DNA from: Chrysomallon squamiferum
Lineage: Eukaryota; Mollusca; Gastropoda; Neomphalida; Peltospiridae
Direction: 5' to 3'
Length of the DNA stretch: 64,000 nt
Assembly (NCBI GenBank): GCA_012295275.1
Contig: CM022677.1
Coordinates: 1,783,421-1,847,420, forward strand
Made by a program: the position numbers and the translations under genes. The notes beneath the pieces were generated by a model. It ran no database searches. It was given only the letters and a program-made list of their open reading frames with translations, and was not told the DNA's origin. Shown here in pieces: positions 1 through 16,263 of the stretch (its first letter is position 1; every line of letters starts with the position of its first letter).

Positions 1-1636
<1,636 letters not shown>

Positions 1637-1836
1637 NNNNNNNNNNNNNNNNNNNNNNNNNNNNNNNNNNNNNNNNNNNNNNNNNNNNNNNNNNNNNNNN
1701 NNNNNNNNNNNNNNNNNNNNNNNNNNNNNNNNNNNNNNNNNNNNNNNNNNNNNNNNNNNNNNNNNNNNNNNNNNNNNNNNNNNNNNNNNNNNNNNNNNNN
1801 NNNNNNNNNNNNNNNNNNNNNNNNNNNNNNNNNNNN
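1637..1836. other. Assembly gap of 200 N
   Basis: Exactly 200 N, the typical size of a fixed scaffold placeholder, so the true distance is unknown. The gap starts where the left arm of inverted repeat 1 ends. Confidence 0.99.
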
Positions 1837-2149
1837 ATGACTGCATAATATAACATTTGAACTTTATTACACACAGTCAGAGAGGTGAGCATTTCATTTT
1901 ATATCAAAAACAGAGTACAATGATCACTATCTTCACGTGTGTGAAAGTGACTGAAGGAAATGCAGTGTTATGTAAATAAATGATTCATGTTCAGAATAGA
2001 ATCTGTCGCTTCAATTCAGAGAGAGATAAAACCTGAATTACATAAGTCTAAAAATATCGTATTCATAACAATTGTGGCGTTTATACAAGAACAGTTGTGT
2101 TTAACAGAGACGATTATTTCAATGTGTCTGTTGGACTGAGGCAATTTAA

Positions 2150-2197
<48 letters not shown>

Positions 2198-2895
2198 TAT
2201 TATTATTATTATTATCATCATCATCATCATCATCATCATCATGATAATGACGTTTAAGAGTTGTAAAATTAAAATGAACTCAAATAGGTCACCGCTAGGT
2301 GTCATGGGAAAAAGTTAAAGTGATCTGATCTCGATTCTATAGCACTTCTTCTTTTAGAAAATAAAGGTAATAAATGATAATTTCACACGTCATAAAACAT
2401 GGTATAGTAAAAGTTCTGTTCACATTTAAGCTGATCTTTGATCTCTGGCTGAAAAGTAGAGAAAACTAGTGAAAATGTTCACACAGACAGACAGACTGTA
2501 TTTCAAATTTGTCTCATATTCGACACAATACAAAATATTGGTGGATTATAGAATATTCCAGGTAATAAATGTGGTTAATTGCTGATGATTTTTTAATTTA
2601 ATAAACTGTTTAAAAAAAAGAGAGAAAAAAAAAAAAAAAAAACACATAAATAAATAAATTAATAAATAAATAAATCAAACATATATCTATTCACATTTAT
2701 CAGCAATGTCAGTTTAAAATTGAGGAGTTCAAAGAAATTTTAAAAATTTGAAGTAATCACAAGAACAAGAAAGATCAGACAAGTTCTCGGCTCACTTGAA
2801 CAAATGCAACAAAAAAACTAATTGTTTGACTGAGAGGATCTGGCACATTAAACAGCAACCAGTATGTTCGATTAATGGTAAATTAATGATGAGAA
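1837..2895. repeat. Spacer of inverted repeat 1, non-coding
   Basis: About 1.06 kb between the gap and the right arm. It holds a compound (AAT)n/(ATT)n/(ATC)n microsatellite at about 2148-2243, a poly(A)-rich run at about 2610-2675, and otherwise AT-rich sequence with no recognisable gene. Open frames here are microsatellite translations. Confidence 0.7.
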
Positions 2896-2985
2896 ATAAA
2901 ATTGAAACACAAACAATCCGACAGATATACAACAGCAACTCAGAAAACATTATAACGTTAATAATAATATTAATGAAATAGTTAT

Positions 2986-3067
<82 letters not shown>

Positions 3068-4454
3068 TTCCTCTAGGCTGTTTCCTATTTTCTATTGTAC
3101 AAACATTTAAAAATATAATACAACGATATAAATGTACAAAGGTGCTTAATGACGTAGTCATAGTAACTGAAATCGGTCCTTAAATGATGAATGATGGCAT
3201 TTGCATTCTTTCTTATGAATATATAATGTTATATCATGACTTTAATCGTTTATTTATTTATTTTAAATAGAATGAAATAAATCCTTTTTTTTGTTTTTTG
3301 TTTTTTATTTATTTATTCGTACAGTTTATTTGTATATCTTACGAAAGGACCTCATACCGCCAGTTCACTATTCAAGTTTAAACAAGATATAATGTTGGCG
3401 GGTAAATAGATTATCTTTCTCTGTTCTACGAACCAATTGCTATGTCCATTATTACTACATGTGTGATAAATTGTATCCAGCATTTTATAAATTAAATAAG
3501 TGCACAAAATATGTCGAGAAACTTTTTTATTTTTACTCCTGTTTACTGTACCACAAGAACTTAAAATTTCACGATTATTTTTTTGTTCTCAGAAGAAAGA
3601 AGAGTACAGAAATGTTCAAAGCTCCCACCCCTTCTTTGTCAGAATTGGTATGTTCAACTTCCCCGCACTCACAACTGACACTGCAGACTAATAGACGAGC
3701 ATTTTTCTCCCGGTGTTAATTTTTCATTTCTTAAGACAAAGGTAAGGAAACTTTATTATTATTATTGTTATTATTATTATTATTGTTGTTGTTGTTGTTG
3801 TTGTTGTTTTTTTGTAGTTTTTGTTGATATTATAAAAATAAACTAGTAATTAAGTTATGTTCTTTATAATTTGTTTGTGTTATACTCACTGGTTAGAGTG
3901 GAGGGTGGGTGTCATCCCATCTAGCCAAAAACCTAAACAAATCAATCTATTACAACAACATTGGGTTTTGGCTAGGTGGGAGTTCGGTTCAGTGGGATTA
4001 ACTATGGTCAGTCTATTGTATTCGTGTTATAGTCTGTATCAAGTATCTTCATTTCTCGACGCTAAAAACATATTGCACTTATGATATAATATGTATCTAT
4101 TAGTAATAATAATATTTATTAATACACGTGAGTATCTTCATTTCGACGCTGACACAAATGATTTATTTTTATTATGTTGTGGAAACATATTGCATTACGA
4201 TATAACATATGTCTATTAGTAATACTAATCTTTATTAATACACTGAAACAATTCAGAAGTTAGTGTAGAATGTGGTCAGAGGAAAGAAGTGTCTGATAAT
4301 TAGAGCGCTTACTTCAAATCAGTAGTCTAGGTGTGAGAGAGGGACACAGGGTGTGCAGGGTGAATTTGGAGTAAACACGGTATAATGCTTCAAGAGTCAT
4401 CTCCTTGTACATACTATTCATATCATGTAATTTCAGTTGACTTCTTTCAGAGCA
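2896..4454. repeat. Right arm of large inverted repeat 1
   Basis: Reverse complement of 1-1636 (see that entry). It contains a (GA)n tract at about 2988-3062 and an (ATT)n/(GTT)n tract at about 3758-3807. It ends close to 4454, after which the sequence no longer pairs with the window start. No gene recognised. Confidence 0.93.
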
Positions 4455-4587
4455 GATGAGTCAGTACACGTTTTCCTCCCTAACATTTATATATATAATT
4501 AAATTAAGCTTATGTAATTGCCTTTTACACAGGTTGTTAAAACAGAATGTTTTAAAGTTAAATAAAATAGTAAATATTTTTCTTTCG

Positions 4588-4671
<84 letters not shown>

Positions 4672-4680
4672 ACACTCACA

Positions 4681-4733
<53 letters not shown>

Positions 4734-4877
4734 ACACACACACCATATACCAGAAAGGAGAACACTTCTCTCCCCTTGTCCATAAAATAGAAACGCGGCT
4801 AATGTTAGACACACACTGCAGACGACACATAAATATGAAAAAAAATCATTATATATATATCTATATCTATCTATATC

Positions 4878-4908
<31 letters not shown>

Positions 4909-5189
4909 TGATATACATAGTGAAACAATATCACTCCATGCATAAATAAAAACTTGAAATGGTGAACATCTACTTTTTTCTAAAACTGAGATTGATGATC
5001 TGACTGACAGTGGTTAACTGTTACTGACTGCTTGTCTCAATTGATTGTAGCAGCCTTTTTAACAGTCCCGAGTGGTAGTCCTTGTCAGAACATTTTGCGT
5101 ATTTGGTATGTTTTCCTAACGTGGCCTTACTGGGGCCTGGCTCCTCTGTGAACGACAGTCTTGTTGGATTCTCAGAATCTGAATTAATT
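4455..5189. repeat. Microsatellite-rich spacer
   Basis: Holds a (CT)n tract (about 4592-4668) joined to an imperfect (CA)n tract (4669-4743), and an (ATCT)n/(AT)n tract (about 4849-4910). The part from about 5030 to 5189 is probably the 3' continuation of the LINE ORF1 fragment to its right, read on the minus strand. No independent gene is seen. Confidence 0.75.
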
Positions 5190-5755
5190 TCACTGCTTCT
5201 TTCTTGGTAGCTTTTGCAGCTTTTTCCGAGCTTTTTCTATGAGTGATACCTTCTTAAATTCGAGTTTGTCTAAAGGCCAAGTTAAATCTGACTGTATTTG
5301 AATGGATCTTGTAGATACTTTCACAGCTGCAAATATGATTTTCCTACTACTGCATGTGAACTGGATTCTACGAGTTTCCTAGCATCAGGATACACAAAAT
5401 GCTTTTCAGTTTTAACGTGTTGTACCTGTTGTTTCATTTTACACTTCGGACATGTTTGCGAACACGCGAAGTGTTTCCCCTTGTAATTGGTGCAAACTAT
5501 GTCAGTCCTACATGTCTTGCTGTTATGATCAAATTGACCACAGGTCAGTTTGTTACGACATGCATTTTGTACGTGTCCAAATGTTTGACATTTTGAACAT
5601 AGTAAAGGGTTAGGAAGGTAAGGCACCACAGGTATATACAAACGCTCAGTCTTAACAGAGTCCGCAAGAGATGGCCTGTTCATCATTGATTGCTCTTGTG
5701 CTTCGAAGGAAAATATATCGAATAAAGTTATTTCATCGGTATTAAAACAATTCAA
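5190..5755 (-). pseudogene. Decayed LINE ORF1 fragment (gag-like zinc knuckle)
   Basis: The minus-strand frame 5755-5321 encodes a protein typical of the C-terminal half of ORF1 in Jockey/CR1-type non-LTR retrotransposons, an RNA-binding gag-like protein of the element's RNP. It has a proline-rich lead-in (PYLPNPLLC) and one intact CCHC knuckle (CSKCQTFGHVQNAC, pattern CX2CX4HX4C). Two further knuckles have lost cysteines (CGQFDH..., CTNYKGKH...). The frame ends at 5321. A one-base shift restores the expected tail (AAVKVSTRSIQIQSDLTWP, then a lysine-rich end) up to a stop at 5190-5192, so the copy carries a frameshift. No upstream half and no adjacent reverse transcriptase is seen. The family call rests on the knuckle spacing and tail motif; the exact clade is not assigned. 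Confidence 0.8.
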
Positions 5756-5894
5756 GGAATTAATGTCAAGTTACATATTTCTGCATGCTTGCATGCAGGC
5801 ATGATAGTTTTCAGGATTTTGCCAGATTTCTGATTGTATCAAGGGCTTATTTTCCTCTTTCTGCCGATGGTTTTTTGCTTCAAGGAATGAATTT

Positions 5895-5969
5895 GGATAT
5901 TTTAATCAGTTTCTTTTTGACATCTATATATATATGTCAAAAAGAAACTAATATCCAAAATGTATCTAC

Positions 5970-6005
<36 letters not shown>

Positions 6006-6041
6006 GTCAGAAAGAAACTGATTAAAATATCCAAAATGTAT
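5895..6041. repeat. Hairpin-forming inverted repeat around TA/TG tracts
   Basis: The segment ggatattttaatcagtttc at about 5896 is followed by two inverted copies. One is at about 5935-5960 (tgtcaaaaagaaactaatat), the other at about 6006-6036 (tgtcagaaagaaactgatta). They are separated by (AT)n and (TG)n(TA)n tracts. The two nested stems could be the ends of a very small foldback element or a TA-driven palindrome. No target-site duplication was found. Confidence 0.7.
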
Positions 6042-7405
<1,364 letters not shown>

Positions 7406-7635
7406 AAACAGAAAGTAATCGATTGTTAGAAATTATCTCAGGTTGATTATTTTTTTACATAAAAATGTTTAGTATTTGAAATATTTCTATGTACAGGTCA
7501 TAGCTAGATGTGAATATAGAAAACTGATCACTGCAATGTGAGGCTGCGTATTAGAAACATTTTAAAATTATATTTCGTATGAGGTTATTATCATTATTAT
7601 TATTATTATCATTATTATTTGTTTTTACTGAAAAC

Positions 7636-7898
7636 ATGGCCACCTCAGCAGAAGTTTCAAGTTGGCAGACAGGGAAAACACTAACGGAGTGTATTGAACA
7701 CGTTTTTCGTACGAGAACAGACAGCGACGTCAGATTTGTAGTTGGGGAAGAAGAAAAAATTGTAGAAGCACATCGCTTCATCCTGATGATCAGAAGCGAT
7801 GTCTTCCACAGAATGATTATGGGAGAACTTCGCGAACAAAACAGCATCATCTTGCCTGATGTTGAGGCAGATATATTTACAGAGTTTTTAAAGTATGT

Positions 7899-7933
<35 letters not shown>

Positions 7934-9592
7934 TGGAAATACATGTACACACACACACACGCACACGCACACAGAAACACAGACACACACAGAGACACAG
8001 GTACGAATATACAAACCGACACGAACGTTGATAACAATACAGGCTTTGTTAATAATTTAATTATTTTCTAATTAAATAATCTCACATAATTATCTCTCGT
8101 TTGAAGTCTTACTCTACTTCTTTTACACAGATATCTTTATTAACTGATCTCACATAGTTATCTCACATTTTAAAGTCTTACTCTACTTCTTTTACACAGA
8201 TATCTTTATTAACTGATCTCACATAGTTATCTCACATTTTAAAGTCTTACTCTACTTCTTTTACACAGATATCTTTATTAACTGATCTCACATAGTTATC
8301 TCACATTTTATAGTCTTACTCTACTTCTTTTACACAGATATCTTTATTAACTGATCTCACATTGTTATCTCTCGTTTTAAAGTCTTACTCTACTTCTTTT
8401 ACACAGATATCTTTATTAACTGATCTCACATTGTTATCTCTCGTTTTAAAGTCTTACTCTACTTCTTTTACACAGATATCTTTATTAACTAATCTCACAT
8501 AGTTATCTCACATTTTAAAGTCTTACTCTACTTCTTTTACACAGATATCTTTACACGGATGACGTCGTTCTAACAGGCGACAACGTCACCAGTCTGCTGT
8601 ATCTATCGAGGAAGTACATCATCACGACACTGGAAGAACAGTGCGTCAACTATTTGGAGTCGTCGTTGTCGTCACGGAATACGTGCGTCGTGCTGGAACA
8701 AGCTCACCTATTTGATGAACATCATCTAAGGAAAAAAACTCTGGACTTCATTTTGAAAAATGGCGACGAAGTTCTGAAGTCGGATGAAGTCACCGATCTT
8801 TGTCACGAATGTCTGGTTGAGATCGTACGATCAGACGAACTGATAGCAGACGAGAAAAATGTTTTCGAAGCCACTGTGAAGTGGGCTGACAGCGCGTGCA
8901 GGAAGCAAGGAAAACAGACGAGTGAAAAAAACATGCGCGAAGCACTGGGAGAGGTCGTGAAGCACGTGCGTTATCCATTACTCGATCAGACGTATTTTGT
9001 AAAACACGTGACACCCACTCACATACTCACTGAGGCTGAAGGATTCAAGATTTTGAGACACCTGGAGAGCAGTGAGGAAGATGTTTCACCTTTTAACTCA
9101 AACAAGAGAACTGCAATGATTACACAGATTACAATAGACAGGCTTGGTTCGTACGATGATTTTCTTTGTGACTGGACATATTCTGGTGAAGAAGATGACG
9201 CCATTACTTTCTCTGTCAACAAAAACGCTTTACTTCGCGGATTTCAGTTGTACGGTCACAACACAAACTACGACGTCAGCGCCTTCGTCACTGTCACAAG
9301 AACAGACGAAATACTGGACAGGTCTACACTGACACAGAGATATGAACACGTGTCTGGCATGTATGACGTCCTGTTCAGACGTCCAGTGAAGATTACTAAA
9401 GACACTGAGTACAGCTTGTTTGTTAATGTTAAGGGAGGATACTCATGGAGTGGACGTGAAGGTAAATCAGAAATTGTTGTAGACTCTTTTGTTTGTAGAT
9501 TTTCTGAGTCACACAAATCTAAACACAGTGACAGACAACTTCGTACACGTGTGACAGACGGACAAATAGGTGCTTTGTTATTTTTAGTGTAA
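7636..9592 (+). CDS. BTB-BACK-PHR protein, BTBD3/BTBD6-like
   Basis: Two exons, 7636-7892 and 8545-9592, give 434 residues. The donor is AAA|GTATGT and the acceptor TTTTACACAG|ATATC; the phase-2 junction falls in Lys86. The order matches BTBD1/2/3/6 proteins. A BTB/POZ domain (about 22-125) contains SDVRFVVG, VEAHRFIL, LPDVEADIF and LKYLYTDD. A BACK domain (about 130-240) contains ECLVEIVRSDEL and VFEATVKWAD. A PHR domain (about 277-430) contains WTYSGEEDDAITFSV and GFQLYGHN. Known relatives are substrate adaptors of Cullin-3 ubiquitin ligases, so a cytoplasmic adaptor role is inferred. The ATG at 7636 sits in a good context (aaaacATGgcc). An in-frame ATG at 7579 would add 19 hydrophobic residues encoded by an ATT repeat and is not preferred. 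The intron carries a remarkable acceptor array (separate entry). A second, partial copy lies at 48309-49128. Confidence 0.92.
7893..8544 (+). repeat. BTB gene intron with 69-bp acceptor array
   Basis: The 652-bp intron starts with a (CA)n tract (about 7899-7990). From about 8082 it consists of a 69-bp tandem repeat. Each unit contains the polypyrimidine stretch, the acceptor and the first exon bases: cttcttttacacag|atatcttta. Acceptor AGs end at 8130, 8199, 8268, 8337, 8406, 8475 and 8544. The last is the one that keeps the reading frame into TAT CTT TAC ACG. The first six are each followed by atatctttattaa, which would give TAT CTT TAT TAA, an immediate stop. The paralogous intron at 48656-48871 has a single acceptor and no array. 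Confidence 0.93.
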
Positions 9593-10100
9593 AAAACAAG
9601 ATCGGTCAAACATTGTCACTTTTAGTCATCACTGGGATCACATTTTCATTTATTTATTTATTTATTTATTTATTTGTTTATTTATTTATTTATTTATTTA
9701 TTTGTTTGTTTGTTTATTTATTTATGTTTGTTTACGATGTGTATTTCTGATGACGTCAGACAGCAGTGATGACGTCATACACTTTTTGATTTTTGAATTT
9801 TTTGATTTCTAATGAACTGATTTCTGTCAAACACGTGCATGATGTATATAAACATCTCATTTCTTGATTATTGTTATTACTGTTATTGTTTATTTATTTA
9901 TTTACTTATTTATTTATGCATTTTGCTTTTTGTATATAAAACATAATATCTGGAGACATTATGTATGTATTTCCTGGTTGTTACACATGTAAATAAGAAC
10001 TGTCACTTGATTTATTTGTCCATTTTCTTTTTACTAAGACTAGCAACTCTTTGTTTATTTGTACGAGATATAAATAAACGAAAAACAGATAAATACATTT
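9593..10100 (+). other. Probable 3' UTR of the BTB gene
   Basis: Follows the stop at 9590-9592. It contains long TTTA repeats (about 9648-9725 and again about 9891-9917) that resemble AU-rich elements with overlapping ATTTA pentamers, plus two TGACGTCA-containing stretches (about 9752 and 9770). A canonical AATAAA at 10073-10078 is the best polyadenylation signal. Extent and cleavage site are inferred. Confidence 0.55.
10073..10078 (+). promoter_or_regulatory. Candidate polyadenylation signal AATAAA
   Basis: Canonical hexamer about 480 bp after the BTB stop codon. It lies in AT-rich DNA, where chance hexamers are common. Confidence 0.45.
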
Positions 10101-12806
<2,706 letters not shown>

Positions 12807-13786
12807 ATGTCTTTTGCAGTTGTGATTGTGTTTTTCTCGTCACTTGATTTATCTTTCTCCAAACTACTGGCCGGGTTCGTTCTGCCGCACGGCGGAATTG
12901 CTCTGGATCCGAAACATTTCAATACAACCAACCACACAGCAAAACAAGAAGCGTGGAAAATTCACGAAACCTGCAAAACTGTCGATCAGACGATTCTGTC
13001 TTTATCGCCCGATATACTTTTTCTGAGCACGCCCCATGGTATTTCTGACATAAATAACTTTGTGTTCTATTTAAATCCCACAGGAGAAGGCTTTGCAGAT
13101 ACTGATAATTGCAACTGTCCTCCTTGTTGTTATAAAGTAACCGCTAATCTTTCTAGCCAACTTTTGGAAGACATCGTAAATAAATTTGGCTCTGCTCGGA
13201 ATATTTCGGGATTAAGCGGTTATGGTCCACCCGGTAAAAGCGATGAAGCATTTCCACTGAGGTGAGAAAAAACATGCATGTAAAAATTAGCATAAACACT
13301 TCTTTTTTAAATTAGCATAGACTAATAATACTGACAGGAAGGAAACATTATCCTATAAAAATATAGTTATTGATAAACCAATTTCTGTTTTCGTTTAATG
13401 CAAAGTTTCACAAAAGACTGAGGACCCACAATATGCCGTTTTCGAAACGTACTGTACATAAAAAATATATATTTATTTCCAATCCTATTTATAATATATT
13501 ATATAGAAATGTTTTTATATATTTTATCACAAAACTGACATTATTTATAAATACTCTTGTAAAGTAGAGTCATACATTATTTTCTTTTTTAAAATTTCGT
13601 TTTCTTGTATTCATTTTGTTACATATTTATTTATTTATTTATTTATTTGGCACATATTAAGATGGGGTGAAGTGATCCCAGGTCATTTGATACCAGATCT
13701 GGAAAACACAAAAGTTGTAATTCTCTCGCAGCCCAGCAGACGATATACACATGATGTTGCCATGATACCAGAACTTCTCCATTTAG
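12807..13786 (+). CDS. LigB-type extradiol dioxygenase, 5' part
   Basis: Two exons are visible: 12807-13261 (donor CTGAG|GTGAG) and 13662-13786 (acceptor ATATTAAG|ATGG, donor TTTAG|GTATTT), about 193 residues. Features match the LigB/class III extradiol ring-cleavage dioxygenase fold. GFVLPHGGIALDP has the first metal-ligand-type histidine (His28). SPDILFLSTPHG has the second (His77). A Cys-rich CNCPPCC follows, then RWGEVIPGHLIPDLEN and SQPSRRYTHDVAMIPELL, which cross the exon junction in frame. Known members use a mononuclear metal to open aromatic rings or are catalytically diverged; the substrate here cannot be told. The first about 22 residues are hydrophobic and may be a signal peptide or a mis-chosen start. 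The C-terminal half, expected to hold another histidine, is not recognisable downstream. The gene is either interrupted by a long intron, fragmentary, or incompletely assembled. Confidence 0.68.
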
Positions 13787-15320
13787 GTATTTCACTGTTT
13801 GTCTGTATGTGTGTAAAAATTACATACGATTTGTAAACATTAGTTTATTGGTTACGTAAAATGCCCTCGTCGCAGATTTGAGCTTCCTTTTAATAATTTT
13901 TTTTTGACTTTATCAATATTTTAGAACAGCAAATGGATTATCGAAACGAGTTAAATCGAACAAAGAAACAACAACACAGACAATACATAATAATAAGGAA
14001 CAAATTAAAATAAATATATAAATAAAAATAAAAATAAAAATCTGGAATGACATCATTTTACAGGAAGATGTTATTAGAATGTATTTTCTTGAAGAGATAA
14101 AGTAGATGGTTATTAATAATAAAAAGTATTTATGTGCTGGCATGTCTTTACGGACGAGTATGGTAAAGAGTTGTCTATTCTTGTTTTTATAGGGTGTAAT
14201 GTTCAATTAACCTGTGTCAGTAACATTTATTGTAGGTTTTTAATGTCCTCCGTGCAGATTCTTATTTTGTCTTCGTTCCCTTTATAACCTTAGTCGTATC
14301 ATTAATCAAAATTACTGAAACGTGTGTTTTATGATTGTATAGTGTATTATTATCAAGTCACCTGTATATCATAATTAAATAATTAATGTAAACCTTAACT
14401 TGTATTGTGGATAGGTAGACTTACTGATTTATATAGTTTGCTGTCATTTTAGCGTTTATATTCCTTGTTAGGTGGCCATTAAAGCACCTTGTTACCCTAC
14501 ACTGAACCTTAATAAAACATCCAATGTGTTTAAAGGTGTGAGCCCCGTGACAGTCGTCTCTTTATAACACTCCACAGTGAACCATCATAACACATTTGTG
14601 AACAGCAGTATTTAAACATACTCTAATTAATACGCATTGGAAAATTACCCGATTTATACCATCAGCCAGTTTCCTTCATCTGCAGTCATAAAGCAAACCA
14701 GTTTTCATTTTGTGTCGTATTTCATCAGTAAAGTTTTTATTTTCTATGTAGCTATATTTAAAAAAAACTGAAATAAAAAAAACTTTCACTGCTATTCAGC
14801 TTGGTACGGTGTGACAACTTCATTAGTGCCTCTTTGCCAGACTTGTTTTTAATTGTAATTTTGTTTTCTTTGAAGTGAATTATAGAATATTAACTAAATC
14901 TTTATTTTTATATGCCCCTTAAAGCAGAATGTCTGCTACATTTTATCTTAAATATCTTATTATATTACCATAATATTTATTTAGTTATGTTGTATAATCA
15001 TGTTTATAATTTATATTTTTACAGTCCTTAACTCTTTACGTGATTAATGACAGAAAATAGGGTTAAATACACAAAAACTAAATAGCAGAGCCTAAATCTA
15101 TTACTGTTGAATTTTTCATAGTGTTATTCTATTACATTTATAAAAACAAAGATAACGTATTTTAATAATTAAAATATTATTTAGAACGATCAAGTAACCA
15201 ACTGGGCTGAATTAGTTTTGTATTATTTGTCAACGCTATTTGCTTTGATAACGTATCGTCGAATCGTGCGATTTAACTATGTAACCATATATTACCCTTG
15301 AGGGTTAATTTGTGTAAACA

Positions 15321-15358
<38 letters not shown>

Positions 15359-15885
15359 ATTATCCATACTGAATTCGTGTTTGTGGTATTGTTCTCTTGT
15401 GGATACAGAATAGTCATTTAATAGTTAAGCTGTCTGAGATAATTAACACCTTGTCACGTGATGCTATTATAGTCTGCTGCCCTTTCAGGTACTAATACCA
15501 CTCAGACTAGTCACATGACATATGCACTACCTTCTGATTTCGAGTGAAAATTCCACAGCAAAAGAACGTATACATATCAGCTATGTCTCTGCAGGAACTC
15601 AATTTTAGAAGTAGTTTCACTTGTTAAACAATGGCAGCAATTTGCATGTAATTAGACCACAGTGTGAGAAGAAATGATCACACTTCTTTGAAGGATTAAT
15701 AAACAATGATCCCATGTCTTGTAATAATATCTGCAGCTAGATGAATGAGACTATTTTCATTGTGTTGTGATACTTAAGTAAATTCACTCATTTACATTTA
15801 GTGTGAAAAGTAGAATCTGCATAAATACATGTGAGCACATTTTGTGTTGTTTATTGGATTCATAATGGTCAGAGTGATCTAAAAG
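13787..15885. other. AT-rich DNA after the LigB exons, no gene seen
   Basis: Opens with the donor of LigB exon 2. An (AT)n tract lies at about 15323-15352. No third LigB exon, RNA gene or mobile-element protein is recognised in either direction. It could be a long intron. Confidence 0.5.
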
Positions 15886-16263
15886 ATGACAATGCATTTT
15901 AAAGTGAAATTAATAGAAGAGATTTCATCAGATCCATTGTGCAAACAAAAAGATAAGTCACTTAATACAGAAAAACAGAGACTAGCTGTCATTCTATCAC
16001 ATAATGACTATCACCAGACAGTGTGCAAAACCAAGATTTTGGCAGAGAGAAAATGAATAAATACTAGCAAGTTAACAAAACCTGAACTGATGGTTGCATC
16101 AATGCTTTCAGCAAGAAACAAACAACATATCATCCATTTGCAATCTGATTTTAGTTTTTTTATATACAACATGAGAAAAATAGAAAAGTTTTTTGTTAAA
16201 GCTTTGGTAGGAGAGTACTGTGTTTATGTCTTGTGTTACAAGTTATCTTACACTTTGATGTAA
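15886..16263 (+). pseudogene. Open stretch with one internal stop, unknown protein
   Basis: Starting at ATG 15886, the frame runs 56 codons to a TGA at 16054-16056. It then continues open in the same frame for 68 more codons to a TAA at 16261-16263. In DNA this AT-rich, about 125 codons with a single stop is longer than expected by chance. Two methionines (15886 and 15892) start the frame. The first part is hydrophilic (EEISSDPLCKQKDKSLNTEK) and the second ends in a hydrophobic, Cys/Tyr-rich segment. I recognise no domain. It may be a decayed gene fragment, an element remnant, or chance. Confidence 0.3.

Noticed and set aside
7579-7635. Upstream in-frame ATG giving the BTB protein a hydrophobic, signal-like N-terminus
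   Set aside because: The added residues come from an (ATT)n microsatellite whose length differs in the paralogue. The ATG at 7636 has a better context and fits the family start.
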